Of a DNA stretch of 64,000 nt, positions 34,994 to 46,530 are shown in pieces. Under the pieces are notes generated by a model. That model made no database searches. It was not told the DNA's origin and was given only the letters and a program-made list of their open reading frames with translations. This stretch comes from an uncultured Pelagibacteraceae bacterium (lineage in GTDB: Bacteria > Pseudomonadota > Alphaproteobacteria > Pelagibacterales > Pelagibacteraceae), in assembly GCA_902570125.1 (NCBI GenBank), contig CACFXK010000001.1, positions 62,001 through 126,000 of the forward strand. The letters run 5' to 3'. How positions within the stretch are numbered: the stretch's first letter is position 1; each line of letters begins with the position of its first letter. A program made the position numbers and the translations under genes.

Positions 34994-35713
34994 ATGAAAA
35001 TAGAAATTATAAAATGTTTAGAAGATAATTTTTCATATTTATTAATTGATGAGTTAACAAAGTCTGCCATTGTAATAGATCCTAGTGAAGCAGAGCCTGT
35101 TATAAATAAAATTGAAAGTCTTAATCTAAAATTAAAATTCATAATGAATACTCACCATCATTATGATCACGTTGGAGGCAATAAAGAGCTCAAGAAATTA
35201 TATAATGCTAAGGTTATAGGTTTTAATGAGGATAAACATAGAATTCCTGAAATAGATATATCCTTAAAAAATAATGAAACTTGGAAAGACGGTATGTTTG
35301 AAGCAAAGGTTTTTCATATTCCAGGACATACTTTAGGCCATATATGTTTCTATTTTTTTAATGAAAATGCATTATTTTCTGGAGATACATTATTTTCATT
35401 AGGTTGTGGAAGAGTGTTTGAGGGCACTCATAAACAGATGTTTAATTCTTTACAGTTGTTAAAGAATTTACCAATTGAGACAGAAATTTATTGTGGACAT
35501 GAATATACATTAAAAAATTCAGATTTTTGCCTAAAACATGATCCAGAAAATAAAGCTTTAATTTCGAAAATTGAGTTTATAAAAAATCGACTGGAAAAAG
35601 GTCAGCCAACTATTCCATCGACACTTGAAGAAGAGCTACAAACTAATATTTTTTTAAGATCTAAAAATGTTGAAAACTTTTCAAAATTGAGAGAATTAAA
35701 GGATAATTTCTAG
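34994..35713 (+). CDS. gloB: hydroxyacylglutathione hydrolase (glyoxalase II)
   Basis: 239 residues, metallo-beta-lactamase fold. The binuclear metal motif 'THHHYDHVGGN', 'IPGHTLGHICFY', 'FSGDTLFSLGCGRVFEG' and 'YCGHEYTLKN' are all intact, and the C-terminal glutathione-binding helical domain ('NIFLRSKN', about 215-225) is present. It hydrolyses S-lactoylglutathione to lactate, detoxifying methylglyoxal. It starts one base after the metW stop, so it rides on the metX transcript. Confidence 0.93.
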   Translation: MKIEIIKCLEDNFSYLLIDELTKSAIVIDPSEAEPVINKIESLNLKLKFIMNTHHHYDHVGGNKELKKLYNAKVIGFNEDKHRIPEIDISLKNNETWKDGMFEAKVFHIPGHTLGHICFYFFNENALFSGDTLFSLGCGRVFEGTHKQMFNSLQLLKNLPIETEIYCGHEYTLKNSDFCLKHDPENKALISKIEFIKNRLEKGQPTIPSTLEEELQTNIFLRSKNVENFSKLRELKDNF

Positions 35714-35723
35714 CTTATTCAGC

Positions 35724-35751
35724 TTGACTAAAATAGGGCCCTGACTATATT
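35724..35751 (+). promoter_or_regulatory. sigma-70-like promoter for the rplU operon
   Basis: TTGACT (35724-35729), 16-base spacer, TATATT (35746-35751). Transcription would start near 35758, leaving a leader of about 20 bases that contains AGGA ahead of the rplU ATG at 35779. Confidence 0.6.
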
Positions 35752-35778
35752 GCTGATAATTAAAAATTAGGATCGTTA

Positions 35779-36189
35779 ATGTCATACGCAGTTATACAAA
35801 CAGGTGGAAAACAGTACAAAGTCTCAGCTGGTGAAATAATTAAAATAGAAAAATTAGCTGAGTCAAATCCTGCTACTAAAGTGGAATTTAACGAAATTTT
35901 AGCTTATGGAGATGATAAGAGCATTGAATTAGGTGCACCCACTGTTGATGGTGCGAAAGTTGAAGCTGAACTATTAAAAAATGGCAAAGAAAGAACTGTT
36001 CTAATTTTTAAAAAAAGGAGAAGAAAAAATTCAAGACGTAAAAACGGACACAGACAACAGTATTCACTAATAAGAATTAACAAAATTTTTTCAAAAGATG
36101 GTAAAGTTTTATCAGAGGCTGAAAAGATGAAAAAAAGCGAAGTTGTAGTTAAAGAAGCTAAAAAAGAAAAAACTGAGGCTTCAAAATAA
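35779..36189 (+). CDS. rplU: 50S ribosomal protein L21
   Basis: 136 residues. 'YAVIQTGGKQYKVSAGEIIKIEKL' and 'KRRRKNSRRKNGHRQQYSLIRI' (23S rRNA-binding stretch) are L21 signatures. The C-terminus carries a Lys/Glu/Ala-rich tail of about 35 residues beyond the bacterial core, as in other alphaproteobacteria. It is the first gene of the rplU-rpmA-obgE-proB-proA-nadD-rsfS run. Confidence 0.97.
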   Translation: MSYAVIQTGGKQYKVSAGEIIKIEKLAESNPATKVEFNEILAYGDDKSIELGAPTVDGAKVEAELLKNGKERTVLIFKKRRRKNSRRKNGHRQQYSLIRINKIFSKDGKVLSEAEKMKKSEVVVKEAKKEKTEASK

Positions 36190-36200
36190 ATAGGTAATTT

Positions 36201-36455
36201 ATGGCAACAAAAAAAGCAGGTGGATCATCGAGAAACGGAAGAGATAGTGCAGGCCGAAGACTAGGAGTAAAAAAATATGGTGGTGAATTAGTGATACCTG
36301 GAAATATTATTGTAAGACAAAGAGGCACTAAAATTTTTCCTGGGGAAAATGTTGGAATGGGTAAAGACCACTCAATTTTTTCTGTTGTTAAAGGAAAAGT
36401 AGTTTTTAAAAAAAGTAAATCAGACAGAACTTACGTATCAGTAAAGCCTAATTAG
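36201..36455 (+). CDS. rpmA: 50S ribosomal protein L27
   Basis: 84 residues. '[28 protein letters not shown]' is the conserved L27 N-terminus reaching the peptidyl-transferase centre; '[26 protein letters not shown]' follows. The N-terminus needs no proteolytic trimming (no Firmicute-type extension). Eleven bases after rplU. Confidence 0.97.
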   Translation: MATKKAGGSSRNGRDSAGRRLGVKKYGGELVIPGNIIVRQRGTKIFPGENVGMGKDHSIFSVVKGKVVFKKSKSDRTYVSVKPN

Positions 36456-36482
36456 TAAACAGCTAATTAATTCTGTAAAATC

Positions 36483-37466
36483 ATGAAATTTCTAGATCAA
36501 GTTAAGATATTTATAAAAGCTGGAGAAGGTGGATCTGGTTCTCCTAGTTTTAGAAGAGAAAAATTTATTGAATTTGGAGGACCTGACGGAGGCGATGGAG
36601 GAAAAGGTGGTTCTATTATTCTTGTGTCAGAGAGAAATTTAAACACACTGATTGATTTTAGATATCAACAGCATTTTAAAGCTGCGCGAGGCAGAGATGG
36701 GAGTGGGAAAAATAAAACAGGAAGAGGAGGAGAAGACTTATATTTAAAAGTACCGATTGGAACACAAGTATTTGAGGAAGATAATAAAACTCTGATATTT
36801 GATTTCAAGGAGGAAAATGAAAAATTTGTTGCAGCTATAGGTGGCAAAGGAGGTTTTGGTAACACAAGGTTTAAATCATCAACAAACAGAGCTCCAAAGA
36901 AATTTACCAAAGGTGCAGTTGGTGAGGAATTTTGGATATATTTACAACTCAAGACAATTGCTGATATAGGAATCATTGGATTACCGAATGCAGGAAAATC
37001 TAGCTTATTAGCATCATTAACAAGTGCTACTCCTAAAATTGCAAATTATAAATTCACCACTATAAATCCAAATCTTGGTGTCGCAATGTATGACGATAAA
37101 GAGATAACTTTAGCAGATATTCCAGGATTAATTGAAGGAGCACATCAAGGAACAGGATTAGGGATTAAATTTTTAAAACATATTGAAAGATGCAAAGCAC
37201 TTTTGCATCTAATTGATATATCAGAAAATGATTTAATTAACTCGTATCTTCAAGTAAGGGATGAAATGGGTAAATATAGTTCAGAGCTATTAAAAAAGCA
37301 GGAAATAATAGTGTTTAACAAAATAGACCTAATTGATGAGAACGAAATAAAAGAAAAAATAAATGATTTTGAAAAAATTATCAAGAAATCCGCTTTTACA
37401 ACATCAACACTCGATAAAAAATCAGTATCTGATATTAAATCAACATTGCTTAATTATGTATCTTAA
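36483..37466 (+). CDS. obgE: GTPase Obg/CgtA
   Basis: 327 residues. Glycine-rich Obg fold (1-158; 'GEGGSGSPSFRREKFIEFGGPDGGDGG') and G domain with G1 'GLPNAGKSSLL', G3 'DIPGLIEG' and G4 'FNKIDL'. It is a 50S-assembly and stress-linked GTPase. The variable C-terminal extension of E. coli ObgE is missing, so the protein ends right after the G domain. The 3' end overlaps proB by 11 bases. Confidence 0.96.
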   Translation: MKFLDQVKIFIKAGEGGSGSPSFRREKFIEFGGPDGGDGGKGGSIILVSERNLNTLIDFRYQQHFKAARGRDGSGKNKTGRGGEDLYLKVPIGTQVFEEDNKTLIFDFKEENEKFVAAIGGKGGFGNTRFKSSTNRAPKKFTKGAVGEEFWIYLQLKTIADIGIIGLPNAGKSSLLASLTSATPKIANYKFTTINPNLGVAMYDDKEITLADIPGLIEGAHQGTGLGIKFLKHIERCKALLHLIDISENDLINSYLQVRDEMGKYSSELLKKQEIIVFNKIDLIDENEIKEKINDFEKIIKKSAFTTSTLDKKSVSDIKSTLLNYVS

Positions 37467-38565
37467 GGACTCAAAGACTGTCGTTATAAAAATTGGATCA
37501 TCTTTATTGATTAATGAAAAAAAAATTATCAGAGAAAAATGGTTGTTAGAATTTGCAAAAGATATTCAACATCTAAAAAAATTAAAAAAAAATATAATTT
37601 TGGTTAGTTCAGGAGCGATTGCTTTAGGATGTAAAAAATTAAAATTAAGTAAAAAAAAATTGAAACTTGATAAAAGTCAGGCAGTAGCATCAATTGGCCA
37701 AATTGAGTTAATGAATCTTTTTAAAAAAACTTTTAATAAGTCTAAAATCAATCTTTCTCAAATTTTGCTAACACTTGAGGATACAGAAAAAAGAAGAAGG
37801 GCTATTAATGCAAAAAGAACTTTTGAGAATTTATTTAGTCTTGGTTTTATTCCAATAGTAAATGAAAATGATAGTATAGCCACTTCTGAGATTAAGTATG
37901 GAGATAATGATAGACTAGCTTCTAGGGTTGCACAAATATCAAGTGCAGATTGTTTAATTTTATTATCTGACGTAAATGGTCTTTACTCTAAAGATCCAAA
38001 ATTAGATAAAAAAGCTAAATTAATTCGTGAAATAAAAAATATTGATCAAAATGTAGAAAAGTTAGCAACAAATAAAACTGGAGAATTTGGGTCTGGTGGA
38101 ATGAAAACGAAGATTGATGCTGCTAAAATTTGTCAATTCTCAGGGTGTCATATGGCGATTGCTAATGGCTTAATAAATAGACCAATTCAAAAAATTTTAA
38201 CTAAAAATATATGTACTTGGTTTTTACCTAAAATCTCAAAATTAGATGCGAGAAAAAAATGGATTATAAGTTCAGTTTCTCCAAAGGGAAAAATAGTTAT
38301 TGATGAAGGTGCGTTATCCGCTTTAAATAATGGGAAAAGTTTATTAGCTGCAGGGATTAAGGATGTTCAAGGTAGTTTTAGCAAAGGTGATCATATCAAA
38401 ATCCTAAACAATAATATGACCGAATTTGCCAGAGGATTAAGCAGTTTCTCTTCAGAAGAAATTTTGAAAATTAAAGGTAAACACTCTAATAAAATAAATG
38501 ATATTTTAGGTTATGTTTCAAAATCAGAAGTTATTCATAAAGATGATATGGTATTAATCAAATGA
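37456..38565 (+). CDS. proB: glutamate 5-kinase
   Basis: 369 residues from the ATG at 37456 (MYLKDSKTVVIKIGSSL). The open frame extends 31 codons upstream into obgE, but that part has no family similarity and the chosen start gives the normal length. Kinase motifs: 'VVIKIGSSLL', 'ILVSSGAIALG', 'NENDSIAT', 'FGDNDRLAS'-like 'YGDNDRLASRVA', and 'GSGGMKTKIDAAKI'; a PUA domain occupies about 275-369. First step of proline synthesis; its stop overlaps the proA start (ATGA). Confidence 0.95.
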   Translation: MYLKDSKTVVIKIGSSLLINEKKIIREKWLLEFAKDIQHLKKLKKNIILVSSGAIALGCKKLKLSKKKLKLDKSQAVASIGQIELMNLFKKTFNKSKINLSQILLTLEDTEKRRRAINAKRTFENLFSLGFIPIVNENDSIATSEIKYGDNDRLASRVAQISSADCLILLSDVNGLYSKDPKLDKKAKLIREIKNIDQNVEKLATNKTGEFGSGGMKTKIDAAKICQFSGCHMAIANGLINRPIQKILTKNICTWFLPKISKLDARKKWIISSVSPKGKIVIDEGALSALNNGKSLLAAGIKDVQGSFSKGDHIKILNNNMTEFARGLSSFSSEEILKIKGKHSNKINDILGYVSKSEVIHKDDMVLIK

Positions 38566-39809
38566 GCAAAACTTTAGAAAAAATTGGTTCAAATGCAAAA
38601 ATTGCTTTTCAAAACAAAATAAGTAATAAAAGAAAAAATAAAGTATTAAATTATTACATTCAACTCATTTTAAAAAACCAAAATAGAATTTTGGTCGAAA
38701 ACGCAAAAGATATAAAAATTGCCAAATCTAAAAAACTTAAAGAGAATTTAATTAAAAGACTTGCTCTTAATAATGATAAAATAAGAGCAATTATTAAGTC
38801 AATTAAAACTATTTCAAAATTTAAGGATCCAGTAGATGTTGATATAGAAACCTGGAAAAGACCAAACGGCTTAAAACTAAAGAAGGTATCAATTCCAATT
38901 GGTATTATTGGTGTAATTTATGAAAGTAGACCAAATGTTACTTCAGATGTATCCACACTTTGTTTTAAATCTGGAAACTGTGTAATATTAAGAGGAGGAT
39001 CTGAGGCTTACTTTAGTAATAAAATTTTAGCTAATCTTTTTAGAAAATCTTTAGAAAAAAATAAAATAAATAAGAATTTTGTTCAGTTTATAGAGAATAA
39101 AAATAGAAAACTGGTCGACTACATGCTGTCAAAAATGTCAAAATATATTGATGTTATTATTCCAAGGGGTGGAAAAAGTCTTGTAAAAAAAGTTCAAGAT
39201 TTATCCTCTGTTCCTGTAATTGGTCACCTTGAAGGCATGTGTCATACATATATTGATAAAGATGCTAATCTTAAGATGGCAAAGAAAATATTAATCAATG
39301 CTAAGTTGCGCAATACTAGCATTTGTGGAGCTACTGAGACACTCTTAATACATAAAAATAAATCTAAAAATGTAAATGAGATATTATATGAACTCACTGA
39401 AAGAGGTTGTTATATTTATGCTGATAGAAAAATTTCTAAATTGTTTAACGGGAATTCAAAATTAGCAAATAATAAAACATGGTCGAAAGAACATTTATCT
39501 GCAAAAATATCTGTAAAATTAGTAAACAATATTAATGATGCAGTAAATCATATTAATAAATACGGAACAATGCATACTGATGCCATAATTACAAATAATA
39601 AAATTTCTGCAAAATTTTTCATGAAAAATGTTAAAAGTTCGATAGCTATTCACAATTCTTCAACACAGTATGCTGATGGAGGAGAATTTGGTTTTGGAGG
39701 TGAGGTTGGAATTTCAACAAATAAACTTCCACCAAGAGGTCCTGTTGGACTAAACCAGCTAGTTAGTTACAAATATGAAATATATGGATCTGGACAAACA
39801 AGGAAATAA
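38562..39809 (+). CDS. proA: glutamate-5-semialdehyde dehydrogenase (gamma-glutamyl phosphate reductase)
   Basis: 415 residues, aldehyde dehydrogenase fold. 'VPIGIIGVIYESRPNVTSDV'-like stretch (about 110-130), 'ILRGGSEAYFSN', 'VIPRGGKSLV', 'GHLEGMCHTYID', the catalytic Cys in 'LRNTSICGATETLL', and 'EFGFGGEVGISTNKLPPRGPVGL' at the C-terminus are all typical ProA. It reduces glutamyl-5-phosphate to the semialdehyde. It overlaps both neighbours (proB by four bases, nadD by 26-35). Confidence 0.96.
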   Translation: MSKTLEKIGSNAKIAFQNKISNKRKNKVLNYYIQLILKNQNRILVENAKDIKIAKSKKLKENLIKRLALNNDKIRAIIKSIKTISKFKDPVDVDIETWKRPNGLKLKKVSIPIGIIGVIYESRPNVTSDVSTLCFKSGNCVILRGGSEAYFSNKILANLFRKSLEKNKINKNFVQFIENKNRKLVDYMLSKMSKYIDVIIPRGGKSLVKKVQDLSSVPVIGHLEGMCHTYIDKDANLKMAKKILINAKLRNTSICGATETLLIHKNKSKNVNEILYELTERGCYIYADRKISKLFNGNSKLANNKTWSKEHLSAKISVKLVNNINDAVNHINKYGTMHTDAIITNNKISAKFFMKNVKSSIAIHNSSTQYADGGEFGFGGEVGISTNKLPPRGPVGLNQLVSYKYEIYGSGQTRK

Positions 39810-40320
39810 AAAAAAAATTGGTATTCTTGGTGGGACTTTTGATCCAGCACATAAAGGACATTTAAGTATCTCTAAAGAAGCAAAAAAAAGATTTGAGATT
39901 GATAAAATTATTTGGGCGGTAACCAAAAAAAATCCATTTAAAGGAAAAAGTAGTTTAAGTTTAAATAAAAGAATTAATTTAGCAAAAAAAATTGCTCAAA
40001 AAAATCTATTTATAAAAGTTAAATATTTTGAGGATAAAATTAAATCAAATAGAACAATTGACCTGATAAAGTATATAAAAAAAAATAATAAAAAGACTGA
40101 TATTTATTTTATAATGGGAGCAGATAGTTTGATTAATTTTCACAAATGGAAAAATTCTGATTTAATTTCGTCTATTTGTAACATTCTAGTATTTGATAGA
40201 GACAGATATAAGGCTAAATCATTAAGTTCTAGAAGCTTTAAAAAATATAATAAGAAAAGCTTAAAATTTATAAAATTTAATAAGGTCAATATTTCATCTT
40301 CTAAATTAAGAAAAATTTGA
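39775..40320 (+). CDS. nadD: nicotinate-nucleotide adenylyltransferase
   Basis: 181 residues. 'IGILGGTFDPAHKGHLSISKEAKKRF' carries the nucleotidyltransferase HxGH-type motif, 'FIMGADSLINFHKWKNSDLI' is NadD-specific, and 'NISSSKLRK' is the C-terminal ISSTxIR motif. It makes deamido-NAD from nicotinate mononucleotide. Start may be 39775 or 39784; both lie inside proA. Slightly shorter than the usual 190-215 residues. Confidence 0.92.
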   Translation: MKYMDLDKQGNKKKIGILGGTFDPAHKGHLSISKEAKKRFEIDKIIWAVTKKNPFKGKSSLSLNKRINLAKKIAQKNLFIKVKYFEDKIKSNRTIDLIKYIKKNNKKTDIYFIMGADSLINFHKWKNSDLISSICNILVFDRDRYKAKSLSSRSFKKYNKKSLKFIKFNKVNISSSKLRKI

Positions 40321-40337
40321 TACTCTTTTATTAATTA

Positions 40338-40688
40338 ATGGACAAAATCTCTTCTCTTCACAAAGATGTGGTAAATCTCTTAGATGCAAATAAAGCCCTA
40401 GATATTGTTTCAATAGATTTAGATGGGAAATCATCAATAGCTGATCAAATGATAATAGCTAGCGGAACGTCTTCAAGACATATCCAAGCTTTATCAGAGC
40501 AAGTGTATGAATACTTGAAAAAAAATGGTGTAAGTAATTGTAAAATTGAAGGAAGAGAAAGTAGTGATTGGAAACTTGTAGATGGAATAGATCTTATTAT
40601 TCATATTTTCAATCCTGAAAAAAGAAAATTTTATGAATTAGAAAAAATATGGTCTGAATTAATTCCTAAAGAAAAAGTAATTATATAA
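40338..40688 (+). CDS. rsfS: ribosome silencing factor RsfS
   Basis: 116 residues. 'LDANKALDIVSIDLDGKSSIADQMIIASGTSSRHIQAL' and 'EGRESSDWKLVDGIDLIIHIFNPEKRKFYELEKIW' match the RsfS/Iojap family. It binds L14 on the 50S subunit and blocks subunit joining during starvation. The rlmH gene that usually follows is absent; the S41 peptidase starts with a one-base overlap instead. Confidence 0.95.
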   Translation: MDKISSLHKDVVNLLDANKALDIVSIDLDGKSSIADQMIIASGTSSRHIQALSEQVYEYLKKNGVSNCKIEGRESSDWKLVDGIDLIIHIFNPEKRKFYELEKIWSELIPKEKVII

Positions 40689-41830
40689 TGAAAAAACTTA
40701 AAACATATTTTTCATTATTTTTTATTTTTTTTTTCGTTAATAATATTGTTAGCGCATCAGAAGAGAATGATATCTATAAAAAAATAGATGTTTTTTCAGA
40801 GGTCTTAGATAAAATTAATAAAGAATTTGTTGATGAGGTGAACCAAAGTGATGCAATGGATGCTGCAATCAATGGTGTTCTTCAATCTTTAGATCCTTAT
40901 TCTGCTTATATGTCACCAGAATCTTATCAAAGTATGCAAACGGAAACGAGTGGTGAATTTGGAGGACTTGGAATTGAAGTGAGTATGGAAGCTGGAGTTA
41001 TAAAAGTAATAACTCCTATGGACGACTCACCTGCAGCTGAAGCAGGAGTTAAAGCTGGTGATTATATTGTAAGAATTAATGATATTCAGGTTCAAGGTAA
41101 ATCTTTAAGTGAAGCAGTTGATATCATGAGGGGTCCTGTTGGATCAGATATTGAAATAACAGTTAGAAGAAGGGGTGAACGAAAGGCATTAGTTTTTAAT
41201 ATTACTAGAGAAAAAATTAAAGTTTCATCAGTAAAATCTGAGATATTGAATAATCAAACTGGTTATTTAAGACTTACCTCTTTTAATGAAAATAGTAGTG
41301 GTCAAATTAGAGATAAAATTAAAGAGTTTAAAAATAATGAAAATGTTAAAAATTATATTTTAGATTTGAGAAATAATCCTGGTGGACTACTTTCTCAGGC
41401 AATTAAAATTACAGATTTTTTTATAGATAGTGGAGAAATTGTCTCAACTAAAAGTAAAAGAAAATACGAAAGTAGGAAATTCTTTGCAAGAAAAGGTGAT
41501 ATAATAGATGGTAATACAATTGTTGTCTTAATAAATTATGGTTCAGCATCTGCATCTGAAATTGTAGCAGGGGCGCTAAAGGATCACAAAAGAGCAATAA
41601 TAATTGGAGAAAATAGCTATGGTAAAGGCTCTGTACAATCAATCATTCCTCTCAAAAATAAAGGTGCAATAAGATTGACTGTATCTAAATATTATCTTCC
41701 ATCTGGAAAATCTATATCAGAAATAGGTGTTTCCCCTGATATTGAGATAGCTGAAGGATCTGATGACTTTAGGCTTAATACTGATACAGATAATCAACTT
41801 CAATTCGCTCTAGAGCTTTTAAACGGCTAA
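40688..41830 (+). CDS. S41 family C-terminal processing peptidase
   Basis: 380 residues: signal peptide (about 1-23), PDZ domain (about 92-165; 'GLGIEVSMEAGVIKVITPMDDSPAAEAGVKAGD' region) and S41 core with 'DLRNNPGGLL', nucleophile in 'NYGSASASEIVAGALKDH' (Ser288) and Lys313 in 'GENSYGKGSVQ'. A periplasmic Ser/Lys protease that trims protein C-termini and in several bacteria controls cell-wall hydrolases. The gene is shorter than the about 440-residue CtpA of many relatives because the C-terminal tail is brief. Two bases before rppH. Confidence 0.92.
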   Translation: MKKLKTYFSLFFIFFFVNNIVSASEENDIYKKIDVFSEVLDKINKEFVDEVNQSDAMDAAINGVLQSLDPYSAYMSPESYQSMQTETSGEFGGLGIEVSMEAGVIKVITPMDDSPAAEAGVKAGDYIVRINDIQVQGKSLSEAVDIMRGPVGSDIEITVRRRGERKALVFNITREKIKVSSVKSEILNNQTGYLRLTSFNENSSGQIRDKIKEFKNNENVKNYILDLRNNPGGLLSQAIKITDFFIDSGEIVSTKSKRKYESRKFFARKGDIIDGNTIVVLINYGSASASEIVAGALKDHKRAIIIGENSYGKGSVQSIIPLKNKGAIRLTVSKYYLPSGKSISEIGVSPDIEIAEGSDDFRLNTDTDNQLQFALELLNG

Positions 41831-41831
41831 A

Positions 41832-42311
41832 ATGAAAGAGAAATATAAAAATTTACCACTTAGAAGTGGTGTTGGGATAGTTGTTTTAAATAAAGAAAAC
41901 AAAATTTTTGTGGCAAAAAGAATAGATAATAAAAAAAACTTTTGGCAAATGCCACAAGGTGGGGTTGATAAGGGTGAAGACTTTTATGAGGCTGCAATTA
42001 GAGAATTAAAAGAAGAAACTAGTATTAAATCAGTAAGTTTAATTAAAAAAATTGATGGCTTACTTACCTACCATTTACCAAATGAATTATTAGGAATTAT
42101 TTGGAAAGGTAAATTTAAAGGTCAAAAACAACAATGGTATATAATGAGATTTAAAGGCGATGAAAAAGAAATTAATATTAATACAAAACATCCAGAATTT
42201 CTTGAATGGAAATGGGTAGATCCAGATAAAATTACTGAACTTGTGGTAGAATTTAAACTACATGTATACGAAAAAATTCAAGAAGAAGTAAAAAAAATTT
42301 TAGTTAATTGA
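41832..42311 (+). CDS. rppH: RNA pyrophosphohydrolase
   Basis: 159 residues. 'LPLRSGVGIVVLNKENKIFVAKR', 'FWQMPQGGVDKGEDFYEAAIRELKEETSI' (Nudix box) and 'FLEWKWVDPDKITELVVEFKLHVYEKI' are RppH/NudH signatures. It removes pyrophosphate from triphosphorylated 5' ends and so starts mRNA decay, although leaderless transcripts would also be substrates. The stop overlaps the convergent atpC by 12 bases. Confidence 0.92.
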   Translation: MKEKYKNLPLRSGVGIVVLNKENKIFVAKRIDNKKNFWQMPQGGVDKGEDFYEAAIRELKEETSIKSVSLIKKIDGLLTYHLPNELLGIIWKGKFKGQKQQWYIMRFKGDEKEININTKHPEFLEWKWVDPDKITELVVEFKLHVYEKIQEEVKKILVN

Positions 42312-42691
42312 TTTTAATACTTCAAGTTTTTGATCAAGCAAATATTTTTCCTGATCATTTATATCAGGCTTATTAAGTTCTTCCTCAGCAGATTTCTGAA
42401 TTTCTGAAATTTTTTCTTTATCAATGTCTTTTAAATTTAAAATAAGACTTGTAAGTATAGAAAGATTATTATCTTTAAATTCAATTATTCCATCATTTAC
42501 ATAAAAACTTTCCTCGCCAGACTTTGAAAATATTTTAATTATTCCTGGTTTTAAAAACGAAATAATAGAAATATGGTCTTTTAAAATCCCTATCTCACCT
42601 TCAAATGCAGGAACAACTACCTCGGTGACATCATTTTTTGATAAAAATGATTTTTCAGGGTTTACTATTTCTACAGAATATTCTTCGCTCA

Positions 42692-42692
<1 letters not shown>
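42300..42692 (-). CDS. atpC: F1 ATP synthase epsilon subunit
   Basis: 130 residues. The N-terminal beta-sandwich ('YSVEIVNPEKSFLSKNDVTEVVVPAFEGEIGILKDH', about 4-40; 'YVNDGIIEFKDNNLSIL') is clear, followed by a Lys/Glu-rich helical hairpin (about 93-130). It links gamma to the c-ring and can inhibit hydrolysis. Last gene of atpHAGDC; it shares one base with the atpD stop. Confidence 0.92.
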
Positions 42693-44988
<2,296 letters not shown>

Positions 44989-44994
44989 TATTTT

Positions 44995-46530
44995 TTATGA
45001 ATTAAAATCTTTCTTAAGTTGTAAAATAATCTCATTCAATTCTTTCTCTTTATCATCTTCAAGTTTCCCTGAGGCTGTGATTGACTCAATGATATGTGGC
45101 TTTTCAGCTTTACATTTTTCAATAATTTTATTCTCAAAACTTGAAATATCCTTTTGTTCAATATCATCAAGATGTCCTCTAACTCCACAAAATACAGAAA
45201 TGACTTGTTCTGCAACTGTCATGGGAGAATATTGGTTTTGCTTTAATAGTTCAGTTAATTTTGAACCTCGGTTGAGTAATTTTTGAGTAGATGCATCAAG
45301 ATCTGAACCAAATTGTGCAAATGCAGCCATTTCTCGATATTGAGCCAATTCTAATTTCATCGACCCTGAAACTTTTTTCATGGCCTTTGTCTGGGCAGAG
45401 GATCCTACTCTTGATACAGATAAACCAACGTTAATTGCTGGTCTTATACCTTGGTTAAAAAGTTCAGTTTCAAGGAAAATTTGTCCATCAGTAATTGAGA
45501 TCACATTTGTTGGTATAAATGCAGAAACGTCACCTCCTTGAGTCTCAATGATTGGAAGAGCTGTCAAAGAACCACCTCCATGTTCATCACCTAATTTTGC
45601 TGCTCTTTCAAGTAATCTACTATGTAAATAAAATACATCGCCAGGATACGCCTCTCTCCCAGGGGGTCTTCTTAACAATAGAGACATTTGTCTATAAGCG
45701 ACCGCTTGTTTTGATAAATCATCATATATTATTAAAGCATGCATTCCATTATCTCTAAAATATTCACCCATAGTACATCCAGTGTATGGAGCTAAAAACT
45801 GAAGTGGTGCTGCATCTGATGCTGTTGCTGCAACTATTGTTGTGTATTCCATTGCACCAGCTTCTTCTAATGTTTTTTCAATCTGTCTAACTGTAGATCT
45901 TTTTTGACCTACGGCTACATAAATACAATATAATTTTTTCTTCTCGTCACCTGAATCGTTAATTTTTTTCTGATTTATAATAGCGTCAATAGCTACTGCT
46001 GTTTTACCAGTTTGTCTATCTCCAATAATTAATTCCCTTTGTCCTCTTCCAATTGGAACTAGACTATCAATTGATTTGAGACCAGTCTGCATTGGTTCAC
46101 TAACAGATTTACGTGGAATTATACCTGGAGCTTTGACTTCAACCCGACTTCTTTTTAAGTTTTTATCTAATGCACCTTTTCCATCAATTGGGTTTCCTAA
46201 ACCATCAACTACTCTACCAAGTAATTCTTTTCCAACTGGTGTATCAACAATCGCACCAGTTCTTTTTACAGTATCACCTTCCTTTACCGCTTTATCATCA
46301 CCAAAAATTACAACACCTACATTTTCACTTTCTAGGTTCAATGCCATTCCTTTCGAGCCATCCGAAAATTCTACCATTTCTCCAGCTTGAACATTATCTA
46401 ATCCATAAATTCTTGCTATACCATCTCCAACTGATAAAACTTGGCCAACCTCAGTAACCTCAGCTTTATCTCCAAATTTTTTAATTTGTTCTTTTAATAT
46501 TTTCGTAACTTCTGAAGGATTTATTTCCAT
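44995..46530 (-). CDS. atpA: F1 ATP synthase alpha subunit
   Basis: 511 residues. P-loop '[15 protein letters not shown]', '[43 protein letters not shown]' and '[20 protein letters not shown]' are standard for alpha. The N-terminal helix '[17 protein letters not shown]' binds delta. It carries the non-catalytic nucleotide sites. It starts immediately after the atpH stop. Confidence 0.98.
   Translation of the reverse strand: MEINPSEVTKILKEQIKKFGDKAEVTEVGQVLSVGDGIARIYGLDNVQAGEMVEFSDGSKGMALNLESENVGVVIFGDDKAVKEGDTVKRTGAIVDTPVGKELLGRVVDGLGNPIDGKGALDKNLKRSRVEVKAPGIIPRKSVSEPMQTGLKSIDSLVPIGRGQRELIIGDRQTGKTAVAIDAIINQKKINDSGDEKKKLYCIYVAVGQKRSTVRQIEKTLEEAGAMEYTTIVAATASDAAPLQFLAPYTGCTMGEYFRDNGMHALIIYDDLSKQAVAYRQMSLLLRRPPGREAYPGDVFYLHSRLLERAAKLGDEHGGGSLTALPIIETQGGDVSAFIPTNVISITDGQIFLETELFNQGIRPAINVGLSVSRVGSSAQTKAMKKVSGSMKLELAQYREMAAFAQFGSDLDASTQKLLNRGSKLTELLKQNQYSPMTVAEQVISVFCGVRGHLDDIEQKDISSFENKIIEKCKAEKPHIIESITASGKLEDDKEKELNEIILQLKKDFNS

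Noticed and set aside
37363-37455. N-terminal extension of 31 codons on proB
   Set aside because: It lies wholly in obgE coding sequence in another frame, and the ATG at 37456 gives the normal glutamate kinase start.
46076-46457. Plus-strand frames of 104 and 95 codons opposite atpA
   Set aside because: Antisense shadows of a highly conserved gene; low-complexity translations with no recognisable domain.
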